64,000 nt of DNA, taken from NCBI RefSeq assembly GCF_037404875.1, contig NZ_JBBELO010000017.1, positions 103,067 through 167,066 of the forward strand, given 5' to 3'. Of this stretch, positions 6,577-15,150 are shown one piece after another. A program made the translations under genes and the position numbers. Every line of letters starts with the position of its first letter. Position 1 is the stretch's first letter. The notes beneath the pieces were generated by a model. It had not been told where the DNA came from and ran no database searches. It saw nothing but the letters and a program-made list of their open reading frames with translations. This DNA is from Orlajensenia sp037404875 (lineage in GTDB: Bacteria > Actinomycetota > Actinomycetes > Actinomycetales > Microbacteriaceae).

Positions 6577-9282
6577 ATGCGAGGTGGAGTGATCCTGTAC
6601 CGGGGTTCCGGGGCCGACGCGCGCCGATACCTCGAGTCCGATCGCTCCCGCGCCGATGACTACTACCTCGAGGGCGGCACGGCACTGGCCGAGTTCTCCG
6701 GCGTCGACGGGCACGGCGACCTGGTCGGCGAGGGCGCGCTCACTCCCGACCAGTACGCGCAGTGGGTCGACTGGATCAACCCGCTGACCGGCGAGTCGAT
6801 GGGCACGCCTCGCCAGGCTGGCGACGCGCGCCACGGGTCGCCGCGGTTCGCCGAGATGGTCGTCAACGCGCCGAAGTCGCTGTCGATTGCCGCGGCCCTG
6901 CATCCCGAGGTATCCGATGCTCTCGATGCGGCGCAGCGCGACGCGGTCGCCGAAATCCGTGTCTGGCTCGGTCAACACTCGGTCACGCGTGTCGGCCCGC
7001 GCGGCGCCCAGCGGGTGGTGCCGGTCGAGCAACTCGAGACGGTCGCGGTCTCGCACAAGACCTCACGGGCAGGCGACCCGCACCGGCACATTCACTTCCA
7101 GATCGGCACACGAGTGTGGGCGGATGCCGCGTGGCGAGGTATCGACACCGCGGCGCTGTTCCGGCAGCAAGGTGCGATCCGCGCGCTCGGCACGGCCGTG
7201 ATCGCGGCACACCCGCACCTCGCGGCCGCGCTCGACGCGCATGGCCTCACGCTCGATCCAGTGACAGCCGAGGTCACCGAACTGCAGCCATTCAACGCGG
7301 CGATGAGCAAGCGCGCCGAGCAGGTCGCACGCAACCTGGCGCGGTTCGAGCAGGAATGGCGCTCGGCGCACCCCGACCAGGAACCCGGATCAGCCGCGAT
7401 GTCGCGACTGAGCGCGATGGCGTGGGATCACGAGCGGCCGCACAAGAAGCCGCCCCGGCTCGGCAGCGAGGAAGCGTGGCGACGCGAGCTCCAGGCATCC
7501 GGGTATCGCCCTGATCTTGAGCGCGTGCGAGCGCAACGGGCCGTCGCGCTCGATGAGCTGAGCATGCAGGAAGTCGCGTCCCGCGCGCTCGATCGGTGCG
7601 CGGCCGCCGCGTCGACGTGGACGGTGCACGACATCCAGGAGCACGTGTCGCACATCGTTACCGAGGCCGGCGTGCGTGCCGACCCGACGCCGCTGCGCGA
7701 GTTCGTTACGCTCGCCACAGAGCTATCCGAGGAGAACTGCCTATCGGTGTTGCCGCCCGATGGGCCGCATCCCGAGCACGTCGCGCACCTGACGAGCGTG
7801 CACGTCATCGCCGTCGAGACGCGGCTGCGCGATCTGCTCACCGCGCGTGCAGAGCGGCCGCAGCAACGCACACCGGACCTGTCGCGCATTGCACAGCGAC
7901 TCCGCCTCGACCCGGCACAGGCGCGCGCGGCCGCGGCCGTGGCATCCGCTCAATCGCTCGTCGTCGTGGAGGGCGCAGCCGGCGCAGGCAAGACGAGTAT
8001 GCTCGCCGGTGCGATCAAGGCGGCGGCGATGCAGGGTCGCAAGACGCGGGTGGTCACGCCGACGAAGAAGGCGGCCGACGTTGCGCAGCAGGAGCTCGGG
8101 GTTGCGGCCGACAGCGTCGCCAAGCTCGTGCACGAACACGGGTGGCGGTGGAATCGCGACGGCGTGTGGACCCGGCTCGCCATCGGCGACCACGACCCCG
8201 ATTCGGGTGCCGCGTACGCCGGCCCTGCGGCATCCGCTCGGCTCACCCGTGGCGAGCGAATCGTCGTCGACGAGGTAGGCATGCTCGACCAGGACTCCGC
8301 GCTCGCGCTGCTGACCGTTGCTGATGAGGCTGCTGCCGCGGTCGCGCTGGTCGGCCACCGTGCGCAGCTCGCCGCGGTCGGCCGCGGCGGCGTGCTCGAC
8401 ATGGCCGCGCAGCTGCTCCCCCGCGTGCATCGCATGACGACCGTGCACCGATTCGTCGACCCCGAGTACGCCGCGCTCACCGTGCAGATGCGGCGCGGGG
8501 ATCATCCGGAGGCGGTCTTCGATCGATTGTGTGCGCTCGGGCTCGTTGCGATTCATGAGAGCCCGGATGCCCAGCTTGAGGCGCTTGCGCATGAGTGGCG
8601 CGAGGGCTGCGCGATGACCGTTGCGACGAACGACGAGCCGCGCGAGCTGAATGCGCGGATTCGCGAGGAACGAGGACGCGCCGGCGATGTTGATGACAGC
8701 CACACGGTAATCGGGAGCGATGGGCTGAGCATCGGGCGCGGCGATTTGATCCAGACGCGGCGGAACGACTCCGGCCTGCGGGTGGCGAATCGGCAGGTGT
8801 GGGTCGTTCGGAGCGTGGGTGACCAGGGCGCGGTGTGGGCGACGGAGCGCGCCCCCACTGGCCATCGGCCACGATCTGTGAAGCTGCCAGCCGAGTACGT
8901 CGCGGAGTCCACGCATCTCGCGTACGCCGCGACCGCCCACGGGGTGCAGGGGATGACGGTTGACGAGTCGCATACGGTGCTCGGCGATGCGATGGGTGGG
9001 GCGGGCGTTTACGTGGGAATGACGCGCGGGCGGGACTCCAACCGCATGCACCTTGTGGCCGCGAATGTGGATGATGCGCGCGAACAACTCGTGCTCGCGA
9101 CGGAGCGCGACCGAGCTGATCGCGGTCTCGCGAACGCGACCGCCGCTGCGCGGGAGTCCTTGCGCGGCCTCGCTGAAGGCGGCCCAGACAAACGACGTCG
9201 TGCAGTTCGTTCGTCGGACGGGATCCACTTCAGTCCACACTCCACGATCCTAAGTACGCCCGAAGTTGACCTCAGCCGATGA
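6577..9282 (+). CDS. MobF/TraA-type conjugative relaxase-helicase
   Basis: The start is ATG 6577, with GGAGG 6-7 nt upstream, giving 901 residues; a TTG at 6544 lies inside the operator and is rejected. The N-terminal relaxase has candidate catalytic tyrosines (Tyr8, and Tyr29-Tyr30 in DDYYLEGG) and the metal-binding histidine triad in DPHRHIHFQIG (His169, 171, 173). The helicase half has Walker A EGAAGAGKTSM (about 465-475), DEVGMLDQD as the Walker B region, and late SF1 motifs AYAATAHGVQGMT and VGMTRGRD. It would nick and unwind element DNA for transfer. Actinobacterial TraA proteins are often 1100 or more residues; here the protein ends soon after the last helicase motif with a poorly patterned tail (GGPDKRRRAVRSSDG), so the C-terminus may be truncated where cargo was inserted. 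No coupling protein is in view. Confidence 0.85.
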   Translation: MRGGVILYRGSGADARRYLESDRSRADDYYLEGGTALAEFSGVDGHGDLVGEGALTPDQYAQWVDWINPLTGESMGTPRQAGDARHGSPRFAEMVVNAPKSLSIAAALHPEVSDALDAAQRDAVAEIRVWLGQHSVTRVGPRGAQRVVPVEQLETVAVSHKTSRAGDPHRHIHFQIGTRVWADAAWRGIDTAALFRQQGAIRALGTAVIAAHPHLAAALDAHGLTLDPVTAEVTELQPFNAAMSKRAEQVARNLARFEQEWRSAHPDQEPGSAAMSRLSAMAWDHERPHKKPPRLGSEEAWRRELQASGYRPDLERVRAQRAVALDELSMQEVASRALDRCAAAASTWTVHDIQEHVSHIVTEAGVRADPTPLREFVTLATELSEENCLSVLPPDGPHPEHVAHLTSVHVIAVETRLRDLLTARAERPQQRTPDLSRIAQRLRLDPAQARAAAAVASAQSLVVVEGAAGAGKTSMLAGAIKAAAMQGRKTRVVTPTKKAADVAQQELGVAADSVAKLVHEHGWRWNRDGVWTRLAIGDHDPDSGAAYAGPAASARLTRGERIVVDEVGMLDQDSALALLTVADEAAAAVALVGHRAQLAAVGRGGVLDMAAQLLPRVHRMTTVHRFVDPEYAALTVQMRRGDHPEAVFDRLCALGLVAIHESPDAQLEALAHEWREGCAMTVATNDEPRELNARIREERGRAGDVDDSHTVIGSDGLSIGRGDLIQTRRNDSGLRVANRQVWVVRSVGDQGAVWATERAPTGHRPRSVKLPAEYVAESTHLAYAATAHGVQGMTVDESHTVLGDAMGGAGVYVGMTRGRDSNRMHLVAANVDDAREQLVLATERDRADRGLANATAAARESLRGLAEGGPDKRRRAVRSSDGIHFSPHSTILSTPEVDLSR

Positions 9283-9291
9283 GGCGTGCGT

Positions 9292-11361
9292 TCACGCTGA
9301 TTGTCCAATCGCCGAAAGGCAGAGATCATCATTCATCTTGATGACGAGGGCCACGGTAAGACGCAGAGCGATGAGATACGTGTCGGCGTGGGCCTGATCT
9401 TCGTCAGCGAAGCGCTGGGTGCCGTGCAGGTACGCATTCCGCAAGTTCGGACCGTTGCTAAATCCCGCTCGGTTGAGGAAATAGTTGAAATATTCCGCTT
9501 CAGCGTCGGTCAGCAGTGAGGAGCGGCGCGTCAGCCAGCCCCTGCCAACCATGCTTTCTGCTTGCATGCGCCCTGCCTCCGAGAGGTGGAAGTACTGCAC
9601 CGCTTCGGTATTGAACAACGCCGCGAGGATGAGTAACTGCTCGTTGCTCACGAATCGCAGACGGTGTCCGACAGCCTCGAGGACACCGAGGTCGATCAAG
9701 TGGTCAATGCTTCCCTTCTGATGGTCGTGGAAGTCCGAATAGGCGACATCGTTCCTTAGGATCAGCCCGGCCGCGTTCTCGTCCCGAAGCCCCGCATGAA
9801 TGTAGTTCAGCCTGGACTGGTCAGAGAAGAGAAGGTGAAGTACAGCGGCGATCTCCTCGCTGGCTGTCGCGTAGAGATACTTACCGTCGAGGAGACTCGG
9901 GATCGCCTTGTACCGAACTGGATCCGCAGCCATTGTTAGCAAATCTCGATCAAGCTCACCGTTCTCGACGAATAGACCGAACTGGTTCGCGATGCTTTCC
10001 ATTTCAGCGAAAAGGTGTCGAACTCTGTGCAGGTAGGGCGTACCGACATCAGATGGAACGAACGAGAAGTTGGACATCCCGAACTCCTCGACCAGATACG
10101 ACTCGAAGAACCAGGAGATAACTCCCTCTAGCTCAACGTCCTGCGATTCCAAATACCGCAGATACATGAGCGTCTGAAGCTTGGATCTTGCGTCCAGATT
10201 TCGAAATGCGGTGCTGACCTTGTACTCAGCATTCCCGGTGACGCCCATCATCCGCTCGATCACGCCAAACTGGGCGGAGTATGCCGGGAAAGTCAGGAGC
10301 ATCTGCCGATCCACAAACTCGAAAAGGTGCACAAAGTTGTTGAGGATGCTCGGGTTGTCAGCTGTCTCATCGAGCCAGCGCTTGCTGTACGTATATCGCC
10401 AGACTGTTCCATCCGAGGAGTCCACCTCGAAGGCAACAGGTTCGTCTTGGTCGTCGGAGATGCCCACCTCACAACCGGTCTTGAACCCGTCGTTGTGTTC
10501 AAACAGCTCCGCGTTCAGTGATTCAGCACGCCGCATCGCCTGTAGCTTTAGCTTGGCGTCGATTCCGGCACCACTATGGTCCCTTGACATCGAGATCAGC
10601 CGGACATAGTTCAGGTTCGCCTCATCGCTGTCGATGTAACGCGCGAACAGATTGCGGGCATCGGCCGGGGTGAAGCTCGGCGGGAGGTAGATTGCACCTC
10701 CCCTCTCCTTCTCGAGGTACTTGCTAGCGAGATACTCGGCACCTCGAGCTGAGGCGAGAAGCTCCCCTCGCAGTTCTGAATCGTAGGCCTTCACGAGGAT
10801 CTCGCTCGCGAGCATTTGGCGGAGATGCACACCTGCGGCCTTGAGGGCTGGAAGCACCACGGAGCTGTCACAGCGCTCAAATGCCCGACTGCGACCGAGA
10901 AGGTGGATCAGATCTTCGTGATAGTTGTGGTCGACCTCCGTCACGATTGTGGCGAAGTTTGAGTTGTCAACAGAGGCAAAGAATCGTGCAACTACACTGC
11001 GCAGCTGCGGGATCTTCGTGCTGAGCTGATCGAGTTCTTCGTTCGTACAGGAAGTCGGAACCAACCCATGCTCAAGGTACTGCTGCACGTTGTGAAGCTC
11101 GAGGACATCCACGATGCTCGTCGGAGCGTGACTGGGATCGAAGGCATTGACCAACTCGACGACGCGTGGAGCGTGCCATCCAGCCGCTAGGTCATTCGGG
11201 CCATAGAACCGCACCCGTCGCAGCGCGTCTTCCTCGGAATCCATTCGGTTGTGCTCCTTCTCCAAGCTGGGTCGAACCAATTCTGACGCGCCGACCCCAA
11301 CCTGGAGATTGAGCGCGAGTAGTTCCTCGAGCGGCAGCTGCGCGAAGATTTGATCGGACAC
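9292..11361 (-). CDS. Unknown 689-residue cargo protein with C-terminal Rx4H (HEPN-like) motif
   Basis: I recognise no named family over the full length of 689 residues. It is soluble, helix-rich and acidic, with no signal peptide or membrane segment. The last 80 residues contain EYFNYFLNRAGFSNG followed by NLRNAYLHGT, where Arg641 and His646 are four apart. LRNxxxHG near a C-terminus is seen in several HEPN-type domains of defence proteins. The gene is visibly less GC-rich than its neighbours, with frequent A/T third positions, which points to recent acquisition. It is convergent with the relaxase (stop codons 9 bp apart) and divergent from the DUF4279 gene. A defence role is inferred from motif, size, composition and location. 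Confidence 0.6.
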   Translation of the reverse strand: MSDQIFAQLPLEELLALNLQVGVGASELVRPSLEKEHNRMDSEEDALRRVRFYGPNDLAAGWHAPRVVELVNAFDPSHAPTSIVDVLELHNVQQYLEHGLVPTSCTNEELDQLSTKIPQLRSVVARFFASVDNSNFATIVTEVDHNYHEDLIHLLGRSRAFERCDSSVVLPALKAAGVHLRQMLASEILVKAYDSELRGELLASARGAEYLASKYLEKERGGAIYLPPSFTPADARNLFARYIDSDEANLNYVRLISMSRDHSGAGIDAKLKLQAMRRAESLNAELFEHNDGFKTGCEVGISDDQDEPVAFEVDSSDGTVWRYTYSKRWLDETADNPSILNNFVHLFEFVDRQMLLTFPAYSAQFGVIERMMGVTGNAEYKVSTAFRNLDARSKLQTLMYLRYLESQDVELEGVISWFFESYLVEEFGMSNFSFVPSDVGTPYLHRVRHLFAEMESIANQFGLFVENGELDRDLLTMAADPVRYKAIPSLLDGKYLYATASEEIAAVLHLLFSDQSRLNYIHAGLRDENAAGLILRNDVAYSDFHDHQKGSIDHLIDLGVLEAVGHRLRFVSNEQLLILAALFNTEAVQYFHLSEAGRMQAESMVGRGWLTRRSSLLTDAEAEYFNYFLNRAGFSNGPNLRNAYLHGTQRFADEDQAHADTYLIALRLTVALVIKMNDDLCLSAIGQSA

Positions 11362-11499
11362 TGGACTCCAGTGAGGACGATCTCGACGGCGACTAGAACT
11401 CGTCAGGCGACTCTCAGTGCGATTCCCCGCATCGTTGACCCGGTACTGCTCTCACACTGCCAGGGCCTGCGGTCTACGCGATGGCTCTACACTCGGCTC

Positions 11500-11916
11500 A
11501 TGATTCAGTCCGGTCGAGCGTCATTCATCGTCTCGTCCTCGGAGACGGATCCAGCCGCGATTTCGAATCTGCTCGGACTCAGTCCGACCAGCGTCACGAA
11601 CGCACGCCGCGTCACCAGGCACCACATCTGGAGCATCGACACCGGCGAGATCGTCAATACGAGCGAGGACCAAACGGGTACGCATGCCGTTCGGACGCTC
11701 CTCAAGTTGATCCAACCGGCGCTCAGCAAGGCTTCGAACCTCCCGCCGGACTGCGAAGCCCGAATCCAATGGTCGGCGTACTCGGACTCCGTCCAAGGCG
11801 GATTTGTGATGCCTGCCGATCTTGCGGCGGCAATCGGCGAGCTCGGTGTCGATGTGTACAGCACGGTCTATCTCGACGATCCGGACGACTCTAACGGGAG
11901 CGGACCGCCTCGTTAA
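11500..11916 (+). CDS. DUF4279-like protein
   Basis: A protein of 138 residues is predicted. The pattern fits DUF4279: SFIVSSSETDPAAISNLLGL and SPTSV at the start (beta strand, DpxxIsxlLGlxPT), a conserved W in HHIWSIDT, a central helix (VRTLLKLIQPALSKAS) and a final GGFVMPADLAAAIGELGVDV then YSTVYLDD. DUF4279 proteins are small, function-unknown, and some lie in toxin-immunity loci. The ATG at 11500 is chosen because family similarity begins there; upstream in-frame sequence looks untranslated. The gene is divergent from the 689-residue protein with about 140 bp between, so they may be regulated together. No catalytic residue is evident. Confidence 0.55.
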   Translation: MIQSGRASFIVSSSETDPAAISNLLGLSPTSVTNARRVTRHHIWSIDTGEIVNTSEDQTGTHAVRTLLKLIQPALSKASNLPPDCEARIQWSAYSDSVQGGFVMPADLAAAIGELGVDVYSTVYLDDPDDSNGSGPPR

Positions 11917-11949
11917 TCCGGCGCCCACCATCACTCGCCAGCCGAATTC

Positions 11950-11971
11950 TGTGCCATTAATGTGCCATTAA
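11950..11971 (+). repeat. Tandem 11-bp repeat, candidate integrase arm-type sites
   Basis: TGTGCCATTAA occurs twice head to tail (11950-11960 and 11961-11971) in an unusually AT-rich patch about 110 bp inside the predicted right attachment site. Tyrosine integrases bind short repeated arm sites near att; this placement fits, but binding is inferred. Confidence 0.45.
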
Positions 11972-12049
11972 ATGCGCGAAAACCATCTGAAACTAACTGC
12001 GACCGTTTCGAAGAATCCCTGATCAGCGCGATATCGCAACCACAAGAAT

Positions 12050-12066
12050 TGAGCGAAAACCGCTCA
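12050..12066. repeat. Small perfect hairpin beside att
   Basis: TGAGCG-AAAAC-CGCTCA forms a 6-bp stem with a 5-nt loop. It lies 15 bp left of the tRNA-like att sequence and could be a core-proximal recognition element or part of the att structure. Confidence 0.35.
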
Positions 12067-12081
12067 GGCTCACTGAAAATC

Positions 12082-12116
12082 GAAAGGTCACCGGATCGAT
12101 GCCGGTCGGAGCCACA
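12082..12116 (+). other. Predicted right attachment site (tRNA 3'-half-like sequence)
   Basis: ACCGG-ATCGATG-CCGGT (12090-12106) has exactly the 5-bp stem and 7-nt loop of a tRNA T-arm, followed by CGGAGCC and ACA like an acceptor strand. The loop lacks the invariant TTC and no 5' half with pairing acceptor exists nearby, so this is not a complete tRNA gene. Integrases of this class target tRNA 3' ends and leave a short 3' copy at the far end. With int pointing off the left edge, the intact tRNA should lie left of the window. The island boundary near 12,115 is inferred from this. Confidence 0.5.
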
Positions 12117-12123
12117 ATCAAAA

Positions 12124-12146
12124 CCCCCGGTTCAGCCGGGGGTTTT
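12124..12146 (+). terminator. Rho-independent terminator
   Basis: CCCCCGG-TTCAG-CCGGGGG followed by TTTT, and preceded by AAAA, so it can work in both directions. It stands directly after the tRNA-like att fragment, as terminators do after tRNA genes, and may have been carried with it. Confidence 0.8.
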
Positions 12147-12304
12147 CTTGTTTCCGGCGCCGGGGCTTCCATCAGCGTATCCCCGTCGACGTCGGCTCGA
12201 GCGTGGTGATCGCGAGACGGCCAGCGCTTCCCGAGAGGTGCCGCTCTCCCTATGCTGACCAGATGACGCTGAGGTTCGCTCAGCAGACGGGCAGGAGATC
12301 TTCG

Positions 12305-13792
12305 ATGGGCCGTTTCTTCACACCCGAGCAAGCCGCTCAGTCGTTCCTGCCGGGCAATCCGGCCCTCCCACACGCAGCAGGGCTGCCCGCTCAGGTGGGC
12401 AGCGAGGAGTTCGTGTCGGCTCTCGCCAGGGTGAGCTTCTACTGGGGTTACCCGGCGGTGGATACGTTCGGCCGGACCAACATGTGGCAGATCATGGACG
12501 GCAAGCGCGGATCGATGCTCGGCATCCTGCCAGCCGGCCAGAAGAACCACACCGGCGGACTCGGCGACTACATGAGCTCGGCGCAGCGCTGGGTGGTCAC
12601 CCCGAACAACGACACCTTCTACGGTGCCGGGTTCGCCGATCTGACCTCGGAGGCCGTCGTGATTCAGACGCCGACCGAGGTTCCGGACGGTCATTACTGG
12701 ACCGTGCAGATCGTCGATGTCCTGACGAACGTCATCCATCAACTCGGGTCGGGGCCCAAGACGCCGGGAGGCAAATTCCTGCTGGTCGGCCCGACCTGGG
12801 ATGGGGAGCTGCCCGAGGACTTCATCGAGGTCTTGCGATCCCCGACCAACCTGGCCGCCGTCTTCCCGCGCAGCTTCGCCGCGAACTCCGAAGACTCCAA
12901 ACAGCGAGCCCGCAGTGTGCTCAACCAGATCGGCATGTACCCGCTGGCCGAGAACACCGAGGAACGGGTGGACTTCGCGTACGACGAATGGGCGAAGCAT
13001 GCGGTGTTCCCCGAGGGTGTGACGTCGGAGATGATCGCCGCAAACCCGGATGCGAGCCGACCAGACTGGGTGAAACCCGGCAGCTTCTGGACAGACCTCG
13101 GCGCGATGCTCGACTTCAACCCGCAACTCCCTGTCGCTGACCAGGCCATCGGCGATCAGGCACGCGCGCTGGTTGCGTTGTACACCGCGAACGAGCACTA
13201 CAAGCAGATCCTTGACCGGGTGGCTGCCGCCGCCTATGTCTCGCTTCATGACACCGCCACCTACTCGCAGGTCGGTCTCGACGCGGGGAACGGTTGGCGC
13301 CGCCAACCGAACGGCGGCATCTGGGACAGCGACTGGTATGGCCGCGCTCTCGCCGCGCGAATCTACATCTTCGTGAACGACTTCCACGAGGCGCTCTACC
13401 TGACCCGCGGCACCGACGCCCACGGGCAGCCCCTGACGGGAAAGAACAGCTACACGATCACCTTCGATGAGAACGCGCTCCCGCCGGTCGACAGGAGCCG
13501 TGGCGGATTCTGGTCGGTCACCATGTACGACGGCGACATCTTCATGCTCGCGAACTCGCCGAACGGACGGGTGAACCTCGGATCGGCGAGCCTGGACGCC
13601 GGCGATCTGCAGTTCGTGGACGGCAAGCTGACACTGCACCTCTCAGCTGACGAGCCGAGCGACCCTGCAGCGAACGTGAACTGGTTGCCTGCACCTGATG
13701 GCCCCTTCTGCCTCGCGGTCCGCGCCTACGTGCCGGGGCAGGAGATCGTCGACGGGAGTTACGTCTTCCCCGACGTCGTCAGGGTCGGCTGA
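12305..13792 (+). CDS. DUF1254/DUF1214 domain protein
   Basis: A 495-residue two-domain protein is predicted. The N-terminal DUF1254 part includes YWGYPAVDTFGRTNMW and VVTPNNDTFYGAGFADL; the C-terminal DUF1214 part includes YTITFDENALPPVDRSRGGF, then WSVTMYDGD and NWLPAPDGPFCLAVRAYVP. These domains occur together in proteins of unknown biochemical function, some tied to stress or envelope processes. The ATG at 12305 has AGGAGA 7 nt upstream; an ATG 14 codons earlier has none. No signal peptide is evident with this start. It is the first chromosomal gene right of the predicted island end and stands alone. Confidence 0.8.
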   Translation: MGRFFTPEQAAQSFLPGNPALPHAAGLPAQVGSEEFVSALARVSFYWGYPAVDTFGRTNMWQIMDGKRGSMLGILPAGQKNHTGGLGDYMSSAQRWVVTPNNDTFYGAGFADLTSEAVVIQTPTEVPDGHYWTVQIVDVLTNVIHQLGSGPKTPGGKFLLVGPTWDGELPEDFIEVLRSPTNLAAVFPRSFAANSEDSKQRARSVLNQIGMYPLAENTEERVDFAYDEWAKHAVFPEGVTSEMIAANPDASRPDWVKPGSFWTDLGAMLDFNPQLPVADQAIGDQARALVALYTANEHYKQILDRVAAAAYVSLHDTATYSQVGLDAGNGWRRQPNGGIWDSDWYGRALAARIYIFVNDFHEALYLTRGTDAHGQPLTGKNSYTITFDENALPPVDRSRGGFWSVTMYDGDIFMLANSPNGRVNLGSASLDAGDLQFVDGKLTLHLSADEPSDPAANVNWLPAPDGPFCLAVRAYVPGQEIVDGSYVFPDVVRVG

Positions 13793-13830
13793 CGACGTCC
13801 GTGGTCACGGATGCGCGGACATCCGGCCCT

Positions 13831-13849
13831 CGCGTCTGCCGTAGACGCG
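13831..13849. terminator. Hairpin between convergent genes
   Basis: CGCGTCT-GCCGT-AGACGCG, a perfect 7-bp stem in the 70-bp gap between convergent stop codons (13792 and 13863). There is no T-run, so a factor-assisted or weak bidirectional terminator is likely. Confidence 0.5.
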
Positions 13850-13862
13850 GCTCGCGTCCCGC

Positions 13863-15053
13863 CTACGCCGTGCGAGTTGCCAACCAGTGGCGAGCGGCGA
13901 CGACGAGCGCCTCGACGCCGCGGTCCAGAGTCGGCGAGATGACGGGGGCGAACTGCGGAGAGTGGTTCGACGGAATGTCGCGATCCACGGTGCCCGCCAC
14001 GACCGCAGCCTGATACGCGGCGGGGTCGGCGCCTCCGAGGATCCAGTAGACGAGCGGCACGCCCGCCGCCGTCGCGAGCAGGCCGACGTCCTCGCTGCCT
14101 GAAACGGGTCCCGGGTCCAGAACGGCCGCGTCGCCGAACGCAGATCGGAACGCGCGCATCGTGGCTTCCGTCGCGTGGACGTCGTTGACCGTCACCGCGA
14201 ACGACTCCGCATAGTGGAACGTCGGGTCCTGCGCGCCCGAGGCCTGGGCCTCCGCGCGGGCGATGCGCTCGATGGCCGCGAGCAGGTTCGAGCGCACCTC
14301 ATCGCTGTACGCCCGCACGCTCACTCCGAGCACGGCCGTCTCCGGGATGATGTTGTTCTTGGTGCCGGCGACGAGGCGGCCCACGGTCAGCACGGCAGTG
14401 TGATGCGGCGCGATCTCGCGCGCGACGATTGTCTGGAGCCGCATGACGATCGCCGCGGCGATGATCACCGGGTCGATCGTCGTTTCCGGTCGGGAACCGT
14501 GACCGCCCCTGCCGGTGATCGTGATGTCGAGGCTGTCGGCCGACGCGAAGGCCGAGCCCGCGTGGGCGCCCAGCACGCCCGCGGGCGCGGGGCCGACATG
14601 CTGGCCCAGCACCACATCCGGAACCGGAATGCGCTCGTACAGCCCGTCGTCGAGCAGCTCGCGCGCGCCCGCGCCGGCCTCTTCCGCCGGCTGGAACAAC
14701 GCGATCACCGTTCCCGCCCACTCCTGACGGGTGCGGGAAAGCGTATCCGCGGCCCCGATCAGGCAGGCCACGTGCACGTCGTGGCCGCAGGCGTGCATGA
14801 TGCCCTCGTTCACGCTCGCGTAGTCGAGCCCCGTGTCTTCATGAACGGGCAGGGCATCCATGTCGGCCCGCAGAAGGATGGTCGGCCCCTCGCCGTTGCG
14901 GAGCACTCCCACGACCCCGGTGCGTCCGATGCCCTCGGTGACCTCGTAGACGCCCGTGCGCAGGTGCTCGGCCGCGATCGCCGCCGTGCGCACCTCGTCG
15001 AAGGCGAGCTCGGGGTGACGATGCAGGTCGGAGTAGAGATCCGCGAGGTCCAT
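13863..15053 (-). CDS. M20 family metallo-amidohydrolase (N-acyl amino acid / HipO type)
   Basis: The 396-residue product shows the M20D signature: LLRADMDALPVHEDTG, metal-binding HACGHDVHVA, the Glu pair in LFQPAEEAGAGA, VLGQHVGP, the lid-domain motif GRGGHGSRPETTIDP and the late GSEDVGLL. Such enzymes use two metal ions to hydrolyse amide bonds of N-acylated amino acids, hippurate-like compounds or indole-acetyl conjugates, in the cytoplasm. Length is normal for the family. It is divergent from the ArsR operon with about 95 bp between starts. The exact substrate cannot be read from sequence. Confidence 0.88.
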   Translation of the reverse strand: MDLADLYSDLHRHPELAFDEVRTAAIAAEHLRTGVYEVTEGIGRTGVVGVLRNGEGPTILLRADMDALPVHEDTGLDYASVNEGIMHACGHDVHVACLIGAADTLSRTRQEWAGTVIALFQPAEEAGAGARELLDDGLYERIPVPDVVLGQHVGPAPAGVLGAHAGSAFASADSLDITITGRGGHGSRPETTIDPVIIAAAIVMRLQTIVAREIAPHHTAVLTVGRLVAGTKNNIIPETAVLGVSVRAYSDEVRSNLLAAIERIARAEAQASGAQDPTFHYAESFAVTVNDVHATEATMRAFRSAFGDAAVLDPGPVSGSEDVGLLATAAGVPLVYWILGGADPAAYQAAVVAGTVDRDIPSNHSPQFAPVISPTLDRGVEALVVAARHWLATRTA

Positions 15054-15113
15054 GGGATCATCCTGCCCCTCGCCGGCACGGATACGAAGGTCCAGCCGCC
15101 GTTCGTGTATCTC

Positions 15114-15150
15114 TTGACAGTAATATTACTGCGGGGAGATACTGGGCACA
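15114..15150 (+). promoter_or_regulatory. Promoter with palindromic operator for the ArsR operon
   Basis: TTGACA (15114-15119) and GATACT (15138-15143) are spaced 18 bp. A perfect 14-bp palindrome CAGTAATATTACTG (15118-15131) overlaps the -35 and spacer, ideal for repression. The expected start of transcription falls at or next to the ATG at 15150, so the mRNA is probably leaderless. ArsR-type proteins typically bind such AT-rich palindromes; that this one does so is inferred. Confidence 0.7.

Noticed and set aside
7741..9240. 499-codon open frame on the minus strand
   Set aside because: Antisense to the relaxase, whose motifs are clear; composition is Arg/His-rich and shows no protein pattern. 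A GC-rich codon shadow.
12050..12116. Complete tRNA gene
   Set aside because: Only a T-arm and acceptor-like 3' strand are present; there is no anticodon arm or pairing 5' acceptor and the T-loop lacks TTC.
12023..13639. 538-codon open frame on the minus strand
   Set aside because: Antisense to the DUF1254/DUF1214 gene, with no recognisable motif and starting in the att region.
14175..15149. Long N-terminal extension of the ArsR gene
   Set aside because: The in-frame upstream part is antisense to the amidohydrolase and passes through a clear promoter.
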